Source: DATKJS01 sp964551995 (GTDB lineage: Bacteria > Acidobacteriota > Aminicenantia > Aminicenantales > Saccharicenantaceae). Taken from it: a DNA stretch of 64,000 nt. The stretch covers positions 1 through 64,000 of the forward strand of contig CAZKFD010000005.1 in assembly GCA_964551995.1 (NCBI GenBank), given 5' to 3'. Both the position numbers and the translations under genes were made by a program. The notes beneath the pieces were generated by a model that searched no databases, was not told the DNA's origin, and saw nothing but the letters and a program-made list of their open reading frames with translations. This document shows positions 49,369 through 61,982 of the stretch, one piece after another (within the stretch, counting starts at the first letter, position 1; each line of letters opens with the position of its first letter).

Positions 49369-49390
49369 GGGCGCGGAGCGGGAGACGGAC

Positions 49391-49466
<76 letters not shown>

Positions 49467-49550
49467 TATGCATCGCGCGGCGCGGGGGCGGAGCGGTGAG
49501 ATGGAAGACCGGAACGGCCCGGTCCGAAGACAGGGAACAGGGGTGGCCCA

Positions 49551-49763
49551 ATGAATGACAAATTGCCCTGGTACAAACGGTTCGCGAATTTCCTGAGGGA
49601 CGTCCGCTCGGAGCTCAAGAAGTCCACCTGGCCGGGCCGGACGGAGATCATCAACACGACGATCGTGGTCATTCTGGCAACCATCTTTTTCGGCTTTTAC
49701 CTGTTCTTCATGGATGTGGTTTTCTCCTGGGCCTTGAGCCAGATCAAGTCCCTGTTCGGGTGA
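49551..49763 (+). CDS. secE: Preprotein translocase subunit SecE
   Basis: 70 residues, the short SecE with one transmembrane helix (TTIVVILATIFFGFYLFFMDVVF). The amphipathic segment FLRDVRSELKKSTWPGR is the SecE signature. Core part of the SecYEG channel. 12 bases before nusG. Confidence 0.96.
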   Translation: MNDKLPWYKRFANFLRDVRSELKKSTWPGRTEIINTTIVVILATIFFGFYLFFMDVVFSWALSQIKSLFG

Positions 49764-49775
49764 TCGAGGAATCGT

Positions 49776-50309
49776 ATGATGGCAAAGAACTGGTATGTCG
49801 TTCATACCTACTCGGGTTTTGAGAAATTCGTGGCGGAGTCCATCAAGCAGAAGGCTGCCGAGCTCCACATCGAAGATCAGGTCGGGCAGATCATCATCCC
49901 GACCGAAGACGTCATCGAGATCCGAGGAGGCAAGAAAGTCGTCTCCACCAAGAGGTCCTATCCGGGATACATCCTCGTCGAAATGGAGATGAGCGATGAG
50001 AACTGGCTGATGATCCGCCAGGTCCCCAAGGTGACGGGCTTCGTCGGCTCCGGGCGGACCCCCACCCCCCTGAGCAAGAAGGAGGTGGGCCAGATCGTGG
50101 AGCACATGGAAACGACGTCGGAGAAGCCCAAGCCGAAGCATTCGTTCGAAAAGGGCGAGGCCGTCCGGATTATCGACGGCCCGTTTTTCAACTTCAACGG
50201 AATCGTCGAAGAGGTCAACCACGAGAGGAACACGCTGAAGGTCCTGGTCACGATCTTCGGCCGGTCCACGCCCGTGGAGCTCGAGTTCCTGCAGGTCGAG
50301 AAGCTCTAG
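49776..50309 (+). CDS. nusG: Transcription termination/antitermination protein NusG
   Basis: 177 residues. NGN domain (WYVVHTYSGFEK; RSYPGYILVEMEM; VTGFVGSGRTPTPL) and a C-terminal KOW domain (FEKGEAVRIIDGPFFNFNG). Binds RNA polymerase and couples to Rho or ribosomal S10. Two adjacent ATG codons; either may start. Confidence 0.97.
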   Translation: MMAKNWYVVHTYSGFEKFVAESIKQKAAELHIEDQVGQIIIPTEDVIEIRGGKKVVSTKRSYPGYILVEMEMSDENWLMIRQVPKVTGFVGSGRTPTPLSKKEVGQIVEHMETTSEKPKPKHSFEKGEAVRIIDGPFFNFNGIVEEVNHERNTLKVLVTIFGRSTPVELEFLQVEKL

Positions 50310-50317
50310 GAGAAGCC

Positions 50318-50749
50318 ATGTCGAAAGAAATCGTCGCCAAAGTCAAGCTGGAGATCGTTGCCGCCCAGGCGAGCCCCGCTCCTCCCGTCGGCCCCGCCCT
50401 GGGCCAGCACGGCGTCAACATCATGGAGTTCGTCCGGCAATTCAACGACCGGACCAAGCAGATGGAGGAGGGGACCGTGGTTCCGGTCCTCATCACGATT
50501 TTCAAGGACAAGTCCTTCAACTTCCTGGTCAAGACGCCCCCGGCCTCCTATCTCCTGAAGAAGGCCGCCGGGATTGCCAAGGGATCGGGAGCGCCGAACA
50601 AGGACAAGGTCGGCAAGGTCACCATGAAGCAGATCGAGGACATCGCGCGGACCAAGCTCCCCGACCTGAACGCCTACGACATCGAGGCGGCCAAGAAGAT
50701 CATCGAGGGGACCGCCAGAAATATGGGACTGGAGATCGTCAGTGAGTAA
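50318..50749 (+). CDS. rplK: 50S ribosomal protein L11
   Basis: 143 residues. N-terminal GQHGVNIMEF and C-terminal rRNA-binding domain with KKAAGIAKGSGAPNKDKVGK. Part of the GTPase-associated centre. Overlaps rplA by 8 bases. Confidence 0.98.
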   Translation: MSKEIVAKVKLEIVAAQASPAPPVGPALGQHGVNIMEFVRQFNDRTKQMEEGTVVPVLITIFKDKSFNFLVKTPPASYLLKKAAGIAKGSGAPNKDKVGKVTMKQIEDIARTKLPDLNAYDIEAAKKIIEGTARNMGLEIVSE

Positions 50750-51440
50750 ACGCGGCAAGAACTACCTGAAAGCCAGAGAGCTCAAGGGGCCGGAGCTCAA
50801 GGAGTATTCCGTCGAAGAAGCCGTCGGCCTGGTCAAGAAGGGCCATTACGCCAAGTTCGACGAGTCCGTGGACGTGTCCATCCGGCTGGGGGTCAACCCC
50901 AAGTATTCCGACCAGATGGTCCGGGGCACGATCGTCCTGCCTCACGGAACGGGCAAGACGAAGAAGATCTGCGTCATCGCCTCGGGCGAGAAGATCAAGG
51001 AGGCCGAGGAGTCCGGGGCCGAGTACGCCGGGGGCGACGACCTCATCGAGAAGATCGCCGGCGGATGGATCGACTTCGACGTCGTCATCGCTACCCCCGA
51101 CGTCATGAGGGGCGTCGGGAAGCTCGGCCGGATCCTGGGGACAAAGGGTTTGATGCCCAACCCCAAATCCGGCACGGTGACCTTCGACATCAAAAAGGCC
51201 GTCGAGGAGACCAAGGCCGGCAAGGTCGAGTTCCGCGTGGACAAGACGAGCATCGTGCACACCACGGTCGGGCGGGTGTCATTCCCCGAGAACAAGCTGG
51301 CCGAGAACGTCCGAACCTTCATCCAGGCCATCGTTCACGCCAAGCCGCCGGCCGCCAAGGGCAAGTACATCCGAAGCATGTTCATCTCGTCGACCATGGG
51401 GCCGTCCTTCAAGATTTCCGAGGACATCCTGGAGAAATAG
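50742..51440 (+). CDS. rplA: 50S ribosomal protein L1
   Basis: 232 residues, GTG start inside the end of rplK. Contains LGRILGTKGLMPNPKSGTV, the L1 signature, and a C-terminal MGPSFKI segment. Forms the L1 stalk. In other bacteria it represses its own operon; no separate leader site could be identified here. Confidence 0.97.
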   Translation: MSKRGKNYLKARELKGPELKEYSVEEAVGLVKKGHYAKFDESVDVSIRLGVNPKYSDQMVRGTIVLPHGTGKTKKICVIASGEKIKEAEESGAEYAGGDDLIEKIAGGWIDFDVVIATPDVMRGVGKLGRILGTKGLMPNPKSGTVTFDIKKAVEETKAGKVEFRVDKTSIVHTTVGRVSFPENKLAENVRTFIQAIVHAKPPAAKGKYIRSMFISSTMGPSFKISEDILEK

Positions 51441-51451
51441 GAGCCGCAGCC

Positions 51452-51985
51452 GTGAAGAAGGAAACCAAGAAACAGATCGTCAAGGGCCTCGAGAGCGCCT
51501 TCGCCGCGAGCGATTCGTACTACCTGGTGGATTTCAAGAGGATGAAGGTGTCCCAGTCCGTGGAACTCAGGAAGCTCCTGCGGAAGAATTCTTATTCCTT
51601 CAGGGTGGTCAAGAACCGGCTCGCCCTCAGGGCCCTGCAGGAAAACTGCCCTGAGGAGATCAAACCGCTGTTCGACCAGCCCACGGCTGTCGCCTTCGCC
51701 CCCGAGAATCCCATCGGGCTGGCCCGGATTCTCCGGGACTTTTCGGCCCAGGGAAAGGTCCTTGCGGTCAAGGCCGGCGTCCTTGAGGGCCAGTACCTGC
51801 CGTCGGCGCGCTTCGACGAGATCGCGAAGCTCGCCTCGCGGCAGGAGCTCATCGGCCGGATCGGTCTTATGATGGCTTCGCCGCTGACGCGGTTGCTGAG
51901 GACGTTCCAGGCCCCCCTGGGCCACATAGGGAACGCGCTCGGCCAGCTCGAAGGCCGCAAACAGGATGGAAGCCCAAAAAACTGA
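51452..51985 (+). CDS. rplJ: 50S ribosomal protein L10
   Basis: 177 residues, GTG start after AGGAG. SYYLVDFKRMKVSQSVELRK and FRVVKNRLALRAL are typical; the C-terminal helix binds L7/L12 dimers. Only 11 bases separate it from rplA, so the large L10 mRNA leader known in other bacteria has no room here. Confidence 0.96.
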   Translation: MKKETKKQIVKGLESAFAASDSYYLVDFKRMKVSQSVELRKLLRKNSYSFRVVKNRLALRALQENCPEEIKPLFDQPTAVAFAPENPIGLARILRDFSAQGKVLAVKAGVLEGQYLPSARFDEIAKLASRQELIGRIGLMMASPLTRLLRTFQAPLGHIGNALGQLEGRKQDGSPKN

Positions 51986-52025
51986 GGTCACTATGACCCA
52001 AGCCCAAATAAAGGAGACTCGTGAC

Positions 52026-52409
52026 ATGGAAAAACTCACCAAGGAACAGTTTTTCGCGCACCTGGACAACCTGACGATCCTGGAGCTCTCGGACTACATC
52101 AAGGAGTTCGAGACGCGCTACGGGATCAGCGCCGCGGCCCCCGTCATGATGGCCGGCGGAGCCGCTCCTCAGGCCGAGGCCAAGCCGGCCGAGGAGAAGA
52201 CCCAGTTCAATGTCATCCTGAAATCTGTCGGCGACAAGAAGATCAACGTCATCAAAGTCGTGCGGGAAGTCACCAACCTCGGGCTCAAAGAAGCCAAGGA
52301 CCTCGTCGACGGCGCTCCCAAGCCGCTCAAAGAGGGCGTGACCAGGGAAGAGGCGGAAGCCATCAAGGCGAAGTTCGCCGAAGTCGGAGCCGCGATCGAA
52401 CTCCAGTAA
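52026..52409 (+). CDS. rplL: 50S ribosomal protein L7/L12
   Basis: 127 residues. N-terminal dimerisation part, an Ala/Met/Gly-rich hinge (AAAPVMMAGGAAPQAEAK) and a C-terminal domain with KTQFNVILKSVGDKKINVIK and GLKEAKDLVDGAP. The ATG at 52026 follows AAAGGAG; the open frame upstream lacks homology. Confidence 0.97.
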   Translation: MEKLTKEQFFAHLDNLTILELSDYIKEFETRYGISAAAPVMMAGGAAPQAEAKPAEEKTQFNVILKSVGDKKINVIKVVREVTNLGLKEAKDLVDGAPKPLKEGVTREEAEAIKAKFAEVGAAIELQ

Positions 52410-52483
52410 TGGGCACGGCCCGCCGATCATCCATTTGCCGAAATGGAGTCAGGATACGAAAAACTCTTTCATAGAGAGTGAGC

Positions 52484-56766
<4,283 letters not shown>

Positions 56767-56767
<1 letters not shown>

Positions 56768-59700
56768 TGGAAGTCAGGGCATCGGTCGGTCCACGGCCGC
56801 GAATCGATTTCGACCGCGTCCGGATCAGCATCGCCTCCCCAGAGAAGATCAAGAGCTGGTCCTGGGGCGAGGTGACCAAGCCCGAGACCATCAACTACCG
56901 GACCTTCAAGCCGGAGAAGGACGGCCTGTTCTGCGCCAAGATCTTCGGCCCCATCAACGACTACGAATGCCTGTGCGGGAAGTACAAGAGGATGAAGTAC
57001 CGGGGCATCATCTGCGAGCGGTGCGGCGTCGAGGTCACGAAATCGAAGGTGCGCCGCGAGCGGATGGGCCACATCCTGCTGGCCTCGCCCGTCGCCCACA
57101 TCTGGTTCTTCAAGAGCCCCCCGAGCCGGATCGGCCTCGTCCTGGACCTGTCGATCAAGGACCTCGAAAAGGTCCTCTATTTCGAATCCTATATCGTCAT
57201 CGACCCCGGCGACACCCCTCTCAAGGAGAGGCAGCTGCTCAGCGAAGAGGAGTTCAAGGACGCCCAAGAAAAATACGGCGATAAGTTCGAGTCTTCCATC
57301 GGCGCCGAGGCTATTAAGGTCCTGCTCGAGAAGGTCAGCATCCAGAAGGAGGCCGAGCGCCTGCGCAAGCTGATGAAGAAGGAGACGTCCCAGCAGCGGA
57401 AGCTCCGCTTCGCCAAGCGGCTCCGCGTCTTCAAGGCCCTCAAACGCTCCGGGAACCGCCCGGAGTGGATGGTCCTGAACGTCATCCCGGTCATTCCGCC
57501 CGACCTCCGGCCCTTGGTCCGCCTGGACGGCGGGCGTTTCGCCACGTCAGACCTCAATGACCTGTACCGCAGAGTGATCAACCGCAACAACCGGCTGAAA
57601 AAGCTCATCGAGCTCAAGGCCCCCGAGCTCATCATCCGCAACGAGAAAAGGATGCTCCAGGAGGCCGTCGACGCGCTCTTCGACAACGGGAAGCGCGGCC
57701 GCGTCCACTTGGGCGCCAACCGGAGGCCGCTGAAGTCCCTGAGCGAGGCCCTCCGCGGCAAGCAGGGCCGGTTCCGCCAGAACCTTCTCGGCAAGCGCGT
57801 GGATTACTCGGGACGGTCCGTCATCGTCGTCGGCCCCGAGCTCAAGCTGAACCAGTGCGGCCTGCCCAAAAAAATGGCCCTCGAACTCTTCAAACCGTTT
57901 ATTTTCAACCGGTTGGAGAAGGAGGGCCTCGTCCCGAGCGTCAAGGTCGCCCGCGAATGGCACGAGCAGGAGCGGCCCGAGGTCTGGGACTATCTCGAGG
58001 AGGTCGTCCGGGAGCATCCGATCCTCCTCAACCGGGCGCCGACGCTGCACCGGTTGGGGATCCAGGCCTTCGAACCCATCCTCGTCGAGGGCAAGGCCAT
58101 CCAGATCCACCCCCTTGTCTGTGCGGCCTTCAACGCCGACTTCGATGGCGACCAGATGGCTGTCCATATCCCGCTGTCCGTCGAGGCCCAGATTGAAGCG
58201 CAAACGCTGATGCTCTCGACCAACAACATCCTCTCCCCGGCCCACGGCCGGCCGCTGACCATCCCGAGCCAAGACATGGTCCTGGGTTGCTACTATCTCA
58301 CCCTGGACAAGAAGGGACAGAAAGGGGAGGGGCGGATCTTCGCCAGCGGCGAGGAAGCCCTCCTGGCCCTGGAAAACAAGGAGATCGCCCTGCAGAGCAA
58401 CATCAAGCTGCGCTTCAACGGGCCCTTCATGAATCTGGCTACGTACTATGACGATCAGGCCGTCATGACCTGCCCCATCCAGGATTTCAAGAACGAACTC
58501 GCCGAGACAACCCCGGGACGGATCATCTTCAACAACGTCCTCCCCAAGGACTTCCCCTATATCAACGGGACGTTCAGAAAAAAGGGCCTCGAGAATCTCG
58601 TCTTCTACACGTATCTGAAGGTCGGCCTGTCGCCGACGGTCGAGATCCTCGACGCCCTGAAGGAGCTCGGGTTCACCTACGCGACACGGGCCGGCTTCTC
58701 GCTGGGCATCGACGACTTCGTCATCCCGAAGGAAAAGAGCTTCCTCGTGGAAAAGGCCCAGAAGGAGGTCCAGGATATCGAGAAGCTCTACCGGGACGGC
58801 ACGATCTCCTCCGGCGAGCGCTTCAACCGGGTCGTCGAGATCTGGGGAACGGTCACCGACAGGGTTTCGAATGCCATGATCGAGGAGATGCGCAAGATCA
58901 GCTTCGAAGGCAAGGAGCTGAACCCGCTCTACGTCATGGCCGACTCCGGCTCCAGGGGCAACAAGCAGCAGATCCGCCAGCTGGCCGGGATGCGCGGCCT
59001 GATGTCCAAGCCCTCGGGCGAGATCCTTGAGACGCCCATCACGGCGAACCTCCGGGAGGGCCTGAACGTGCTGCAATACTTCATCTCGACCCACGGCGCC
59101 CGCAAGGGCCTGGCCGACACGGCCCTCAAGACGGCCAATTCCGGCTACCTGACGAGGAAACTCGTCGACGTCAGCCAGGAGGTCATCGTCGACGAGCATG
59201 ATTGCGGGACCCTGAAAGGGATCAACGTCTCGGCCATCGTCGAAAACGGCGAGATCATCGAGCCCTTCATCGACCGGGTCGTGGGCCGCGTGGCCCTGGA
59301 ACGGGTCGTGAACCCGGACAACGGTAAGGTCATCGTGAACATGAACGAGGAGATCACGGAGCAGGCCGCCCACGAGTTCCAGAACCTGGGCATCGAGCGG
59401 GTCAAGATCCGCTCGCTCCTGACCTGCGAGTCCAAGCGCGGCGTCTGCCAGCTCTGCTACGGCCGGAGTATGGCCAGCGGGCGGATGGTCGAGCTGGGCG
59501 AGGCCGTGGGGATCGTGGCCGCCCAGTCGATCGGTGAACCCGGGACACAGCTCACCATGCGGACGTTTCACGTCGGCGGGATTGCCATGGGCGGCGCGGA
59601 AAAATCCAAGCTCGAAGCCAAGAACGACGGGGTCATCCGCTTCACCAACCTCAAGGCCGTGGAGAACAAGGAGGGCACGCTGGTCGTCGTCAACCGGAAC

Positions 59701-60915
59701 GCCAACATCGCCGTCCTGGACCACAGGAAGCGCGAGGTCGAGCACTATCAGGTCCCGTACGGAGCCAAGGTGATGGTCCGCGACGGCGCGGAGATCAAGG
59801 CCCGTCAGGGGTTCGCGGAGTGGGACCCCTTCAATACTTTCATCCTGACCGAGGAAACGGGGTCGGTCCGCTTCCACGACGTCGTGCTCGGCGTGAGTAT
59901 GGAGGAGGTCCAAGACGAGTTCACCGGGCTGATCACTCAGGTCATCATCGACCCCAAGGACGAGAAGCTCCAGCCGCAGATCGAGGTCTTGGACGAGAAA
60001 CGCAAGGACGACAAGGGCCGCCCCGTCCTTCTGAGGAAGTACTTTCTGCCGTCCGGCGCGAACCTTCAGATCAAGGACGGCGAGCGGGTCTTCGCCGGCG
60101 ACGTCCTGGCTAAGATCCCGCGCGAGGCTGCCCGGACCAAGGACATCACCGGAGGCCTGCCTCGGGCGGAGGAGTTGTTCGAGGCGCGGCGGCCAAAGAA
60201 CCCGGCCGTCATCTCGGAGATCGACGGCACGGTCCAGATCGGAGGGCTGGTCAGGGGCTACCGTAAGATCACGGTCCGCAACGAGCGCGGCGGCGAAAAG
60301 GAATACCTGATCCCGAAGAGCGCCCACCTGAGCGTCTCCGACGGAGAGCGGATCCGCGCCGGCGACGCCCTCATGGACGGCCCGGTGAACCCCCATGATA
60401 TCCTCCGCGTCCTCGGGGAAAAGGAGCTGGCCGAGTACCTCCTCAAGGAAATCCAGGCCGTCTACCGGCTCCAGGGTGTCGGCATCAACGACAAGCACAT
60501 CGAGACGATCATCCGCATGATGCTGCGCTGGGTCAAAGTCGAGGAGGTCGGGGACACGGAGTTCCTGGTAGACGAGCAGGTGGACAAGTTCATCTTTCAG
60601 GAGGAAAACGAGAAGGTCATGAAGAAGAGCGGCAAGCCGGCCAAGGCCCGGCCGCTGCTCCTCGGGATCACCAAGAGCGCCCTGAGCACGGACAGCTTCA
60701 TCGCCGCGGCCTCGTTCCAGGAAACGACGCGCGTCCTGACCGAGGCCAGCCTGTACGGCAAGGTGGACCATCTGAGGCGTCTGAAAGAGAACATCATCAT
60801 GGGCCGGCTTATCCCGGCCGGAACGGGCTACAAGTTCTACAGGAACGTGGAGCTCAAGGAGGAGGCCCCCTCGATCTTCCCCGAAAAGGAGGAGGAAATC
60901 GTCCCCGAGGCCTGA
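56767..60915 (+). CDS. rpoC: DNA-directed RNA polymerase subunit beta'
   Basis: 1382 residues. N-terminal zinc site CLCGKYKRMKYRG with ICERCG (from C68), catalytic NADFDGDQM (456-464, three Asp holding Mg), trigger-loop and bridge-helix region (MRGLMSKPSGEILETPI) and a second zinc site including CESKRGVCQLCYGR. The start overlaps the rpoB stop by one base (TAATG). Ends in an acidic tail. Confidence 0.98.
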
Positions 60916-60949
60916 GGGGGTCTGCCGCCTGAAAAAGTGTCGAAAAATC

Positions 60950-60978
60950 TTGACAGATATGGGTAATTTTGCTATGAT
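60950..60978 (+). promoter_or_regulatory. Promoter of the rpsL-rpsG-fusA operon
   Basis: Consensus TTGACA (60950-60955), a 17-base spacer and TATGAT (60973-60978), predicted +1 near 60985, with a leader of about 72 bases containing GAGGAG before the TTG start of rpsL. Confidence 0.88.
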
Positions 60979-61056
60979 TCGTCCATTCGCCGTGGGACTA
61001 TCCCCCCAGGGATGAATAAAGCTCAATCTGGACATTGCATAGAGGAGTATTTTTAA

Positions 61057-61443
61057 TTGCCGACCGTCAACCAACTTGTCAGAAACGGCAGGACGCTCAA
61101 GAGGTTCAAGACGAAATCTCCGGCCCTGGAGTCCTGCCCTCAGAAGCGAGGGGTCTGCACGCGCGTCTTCACGACGACGCCCAAGAAGCCGAACTCGGCC
61201 ATGCGGAAGGTCGCCCGTGTGCGCTTGACCAATAACATCGAGGTCACGGGATATATTCCAGGCGTCGGGCACAATCTCCAGGAGCACTCGATCGTCCTGA
61301 TCCGGGGCGGCCGGGTCAAGGACCTGCCCGGTGTCCGGTATCACATCATCCGCGGCACGCTGGACTGCGAAGGGGTTCAGAGCCGCTTCAAAGCGCGTTC
61401 CCGGTACGGGGCCAAGCGGCCCAAAGAGAAAAGGGTCGCCTAG
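61057..61443 (+). CDS. rpsL: 30S ribosomal protein S12 (TTG start)
   Basis: 128 residues. PTVNQLVRNGR follows the initiator and is the universal S12 start, so the TTG at 61057 must be the start codon; GAGGAG lies at about 9 bases. TTTPKKPNSAMRKV contains the lysine tied to streptomycin response (wild type), and RGGRVKDLPGVRYH the second such site. A TTG start for a highly expressed ribosomal protein is uncommon and may set its level. Confidence 0.97.
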   Translation: MPTVNQLVRNGRTLKRFKTKSPALESCPQKRGVCTRVFTTTPKKPNSAMRKVARVRLTNNIEVTGYIPGVGHNLQEHSIVLIRGGRVKDLPGVRYHIIRGTLDCEGVQSRFKARSRYGAKRPKEKRVA

Positions 61444-61458
61444 TCGAGGAGGAACGCC

Positions 61459-61929
61459 ATGCCGAGACGCGGAATCGTCAAAAAAAGGAAGGTCCAGCCC
61501 GATCCCTTTTACAACAGCACCGTCGTCGCCCGCTTCACCAACCTCCTGCTGAAGAAGGGGAAGAAGACGACGGCCGAGCGGATGGTCTACAACGCGATGG
61601 AAATGGTCAAGCAGAAGACCAAGGAAGACCCGCTCAAGGTCCTGGAAAAGGCCCTGGAGAACGTCCGTCCGCTGCTCGAGACAAAGTCCCGGCGCGTAGG
61701 CGGGGCCAACTACCAGGTCCCCATCGAGGTCGGGCCGGGCCGGTCGTTCTCCCTGGGCGTCCGGTGGCTCCTTCATTACGCGAGGGAGCGGAGCGGCAAG
61801 AGCATGGAAGAAAAGCTCTCGGCCGAGATCGTCGACGCTCTCAACAACCGGGGCGGGGCGATCAAGAAAAAGGAAGACACGCACAAGATGGCGGAGTCCA
61901 ACCGGGCCTTCGCCCATTATAAATGGTAA
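61459..61929 (+). CDS. rpsG: 30S ribosomal protein S7
   Basis: 156 residues. MPRRGIVKKRKVQPDPFYNS and the C-terminal segment HKMAESNRAFAHYKW are typical. Primary 16S-rRNA binder of the 30S head. 15 bases after rpsL, preceded by GAGGAGG. Confidence 0.98.
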   Translation: MPRRGIVKKRKVQPDPFYNSTVVARFTNLLLKKGKKTTAERMVYNAMEMVKQKTKEDPLKVLEKALENVRPLLETKSRRVGGANYQVPIEVGPGRSFSLGVRWLLHYARERSGKSMEEKLSAEIVDALNNRGGAIKKKEDTHKMAESNRAFAHYKW

Positions 61930-61982
61930 CCGGCTTTTGAGAGTCCTTCGAGTGATTCGGTCCGATATGGAGAGAAGGTTTT

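Noticed and set aside
57547..61917. Minus-strand open frame of 1456 codons opposite rpoC and rpsL
   Set aside because: Antisense shadow of GC-rich coding sequence; composition is rich in Asp, Leu, Val and Gly without domains, and the plus strand holds rpoC, rpsL and rpsG.
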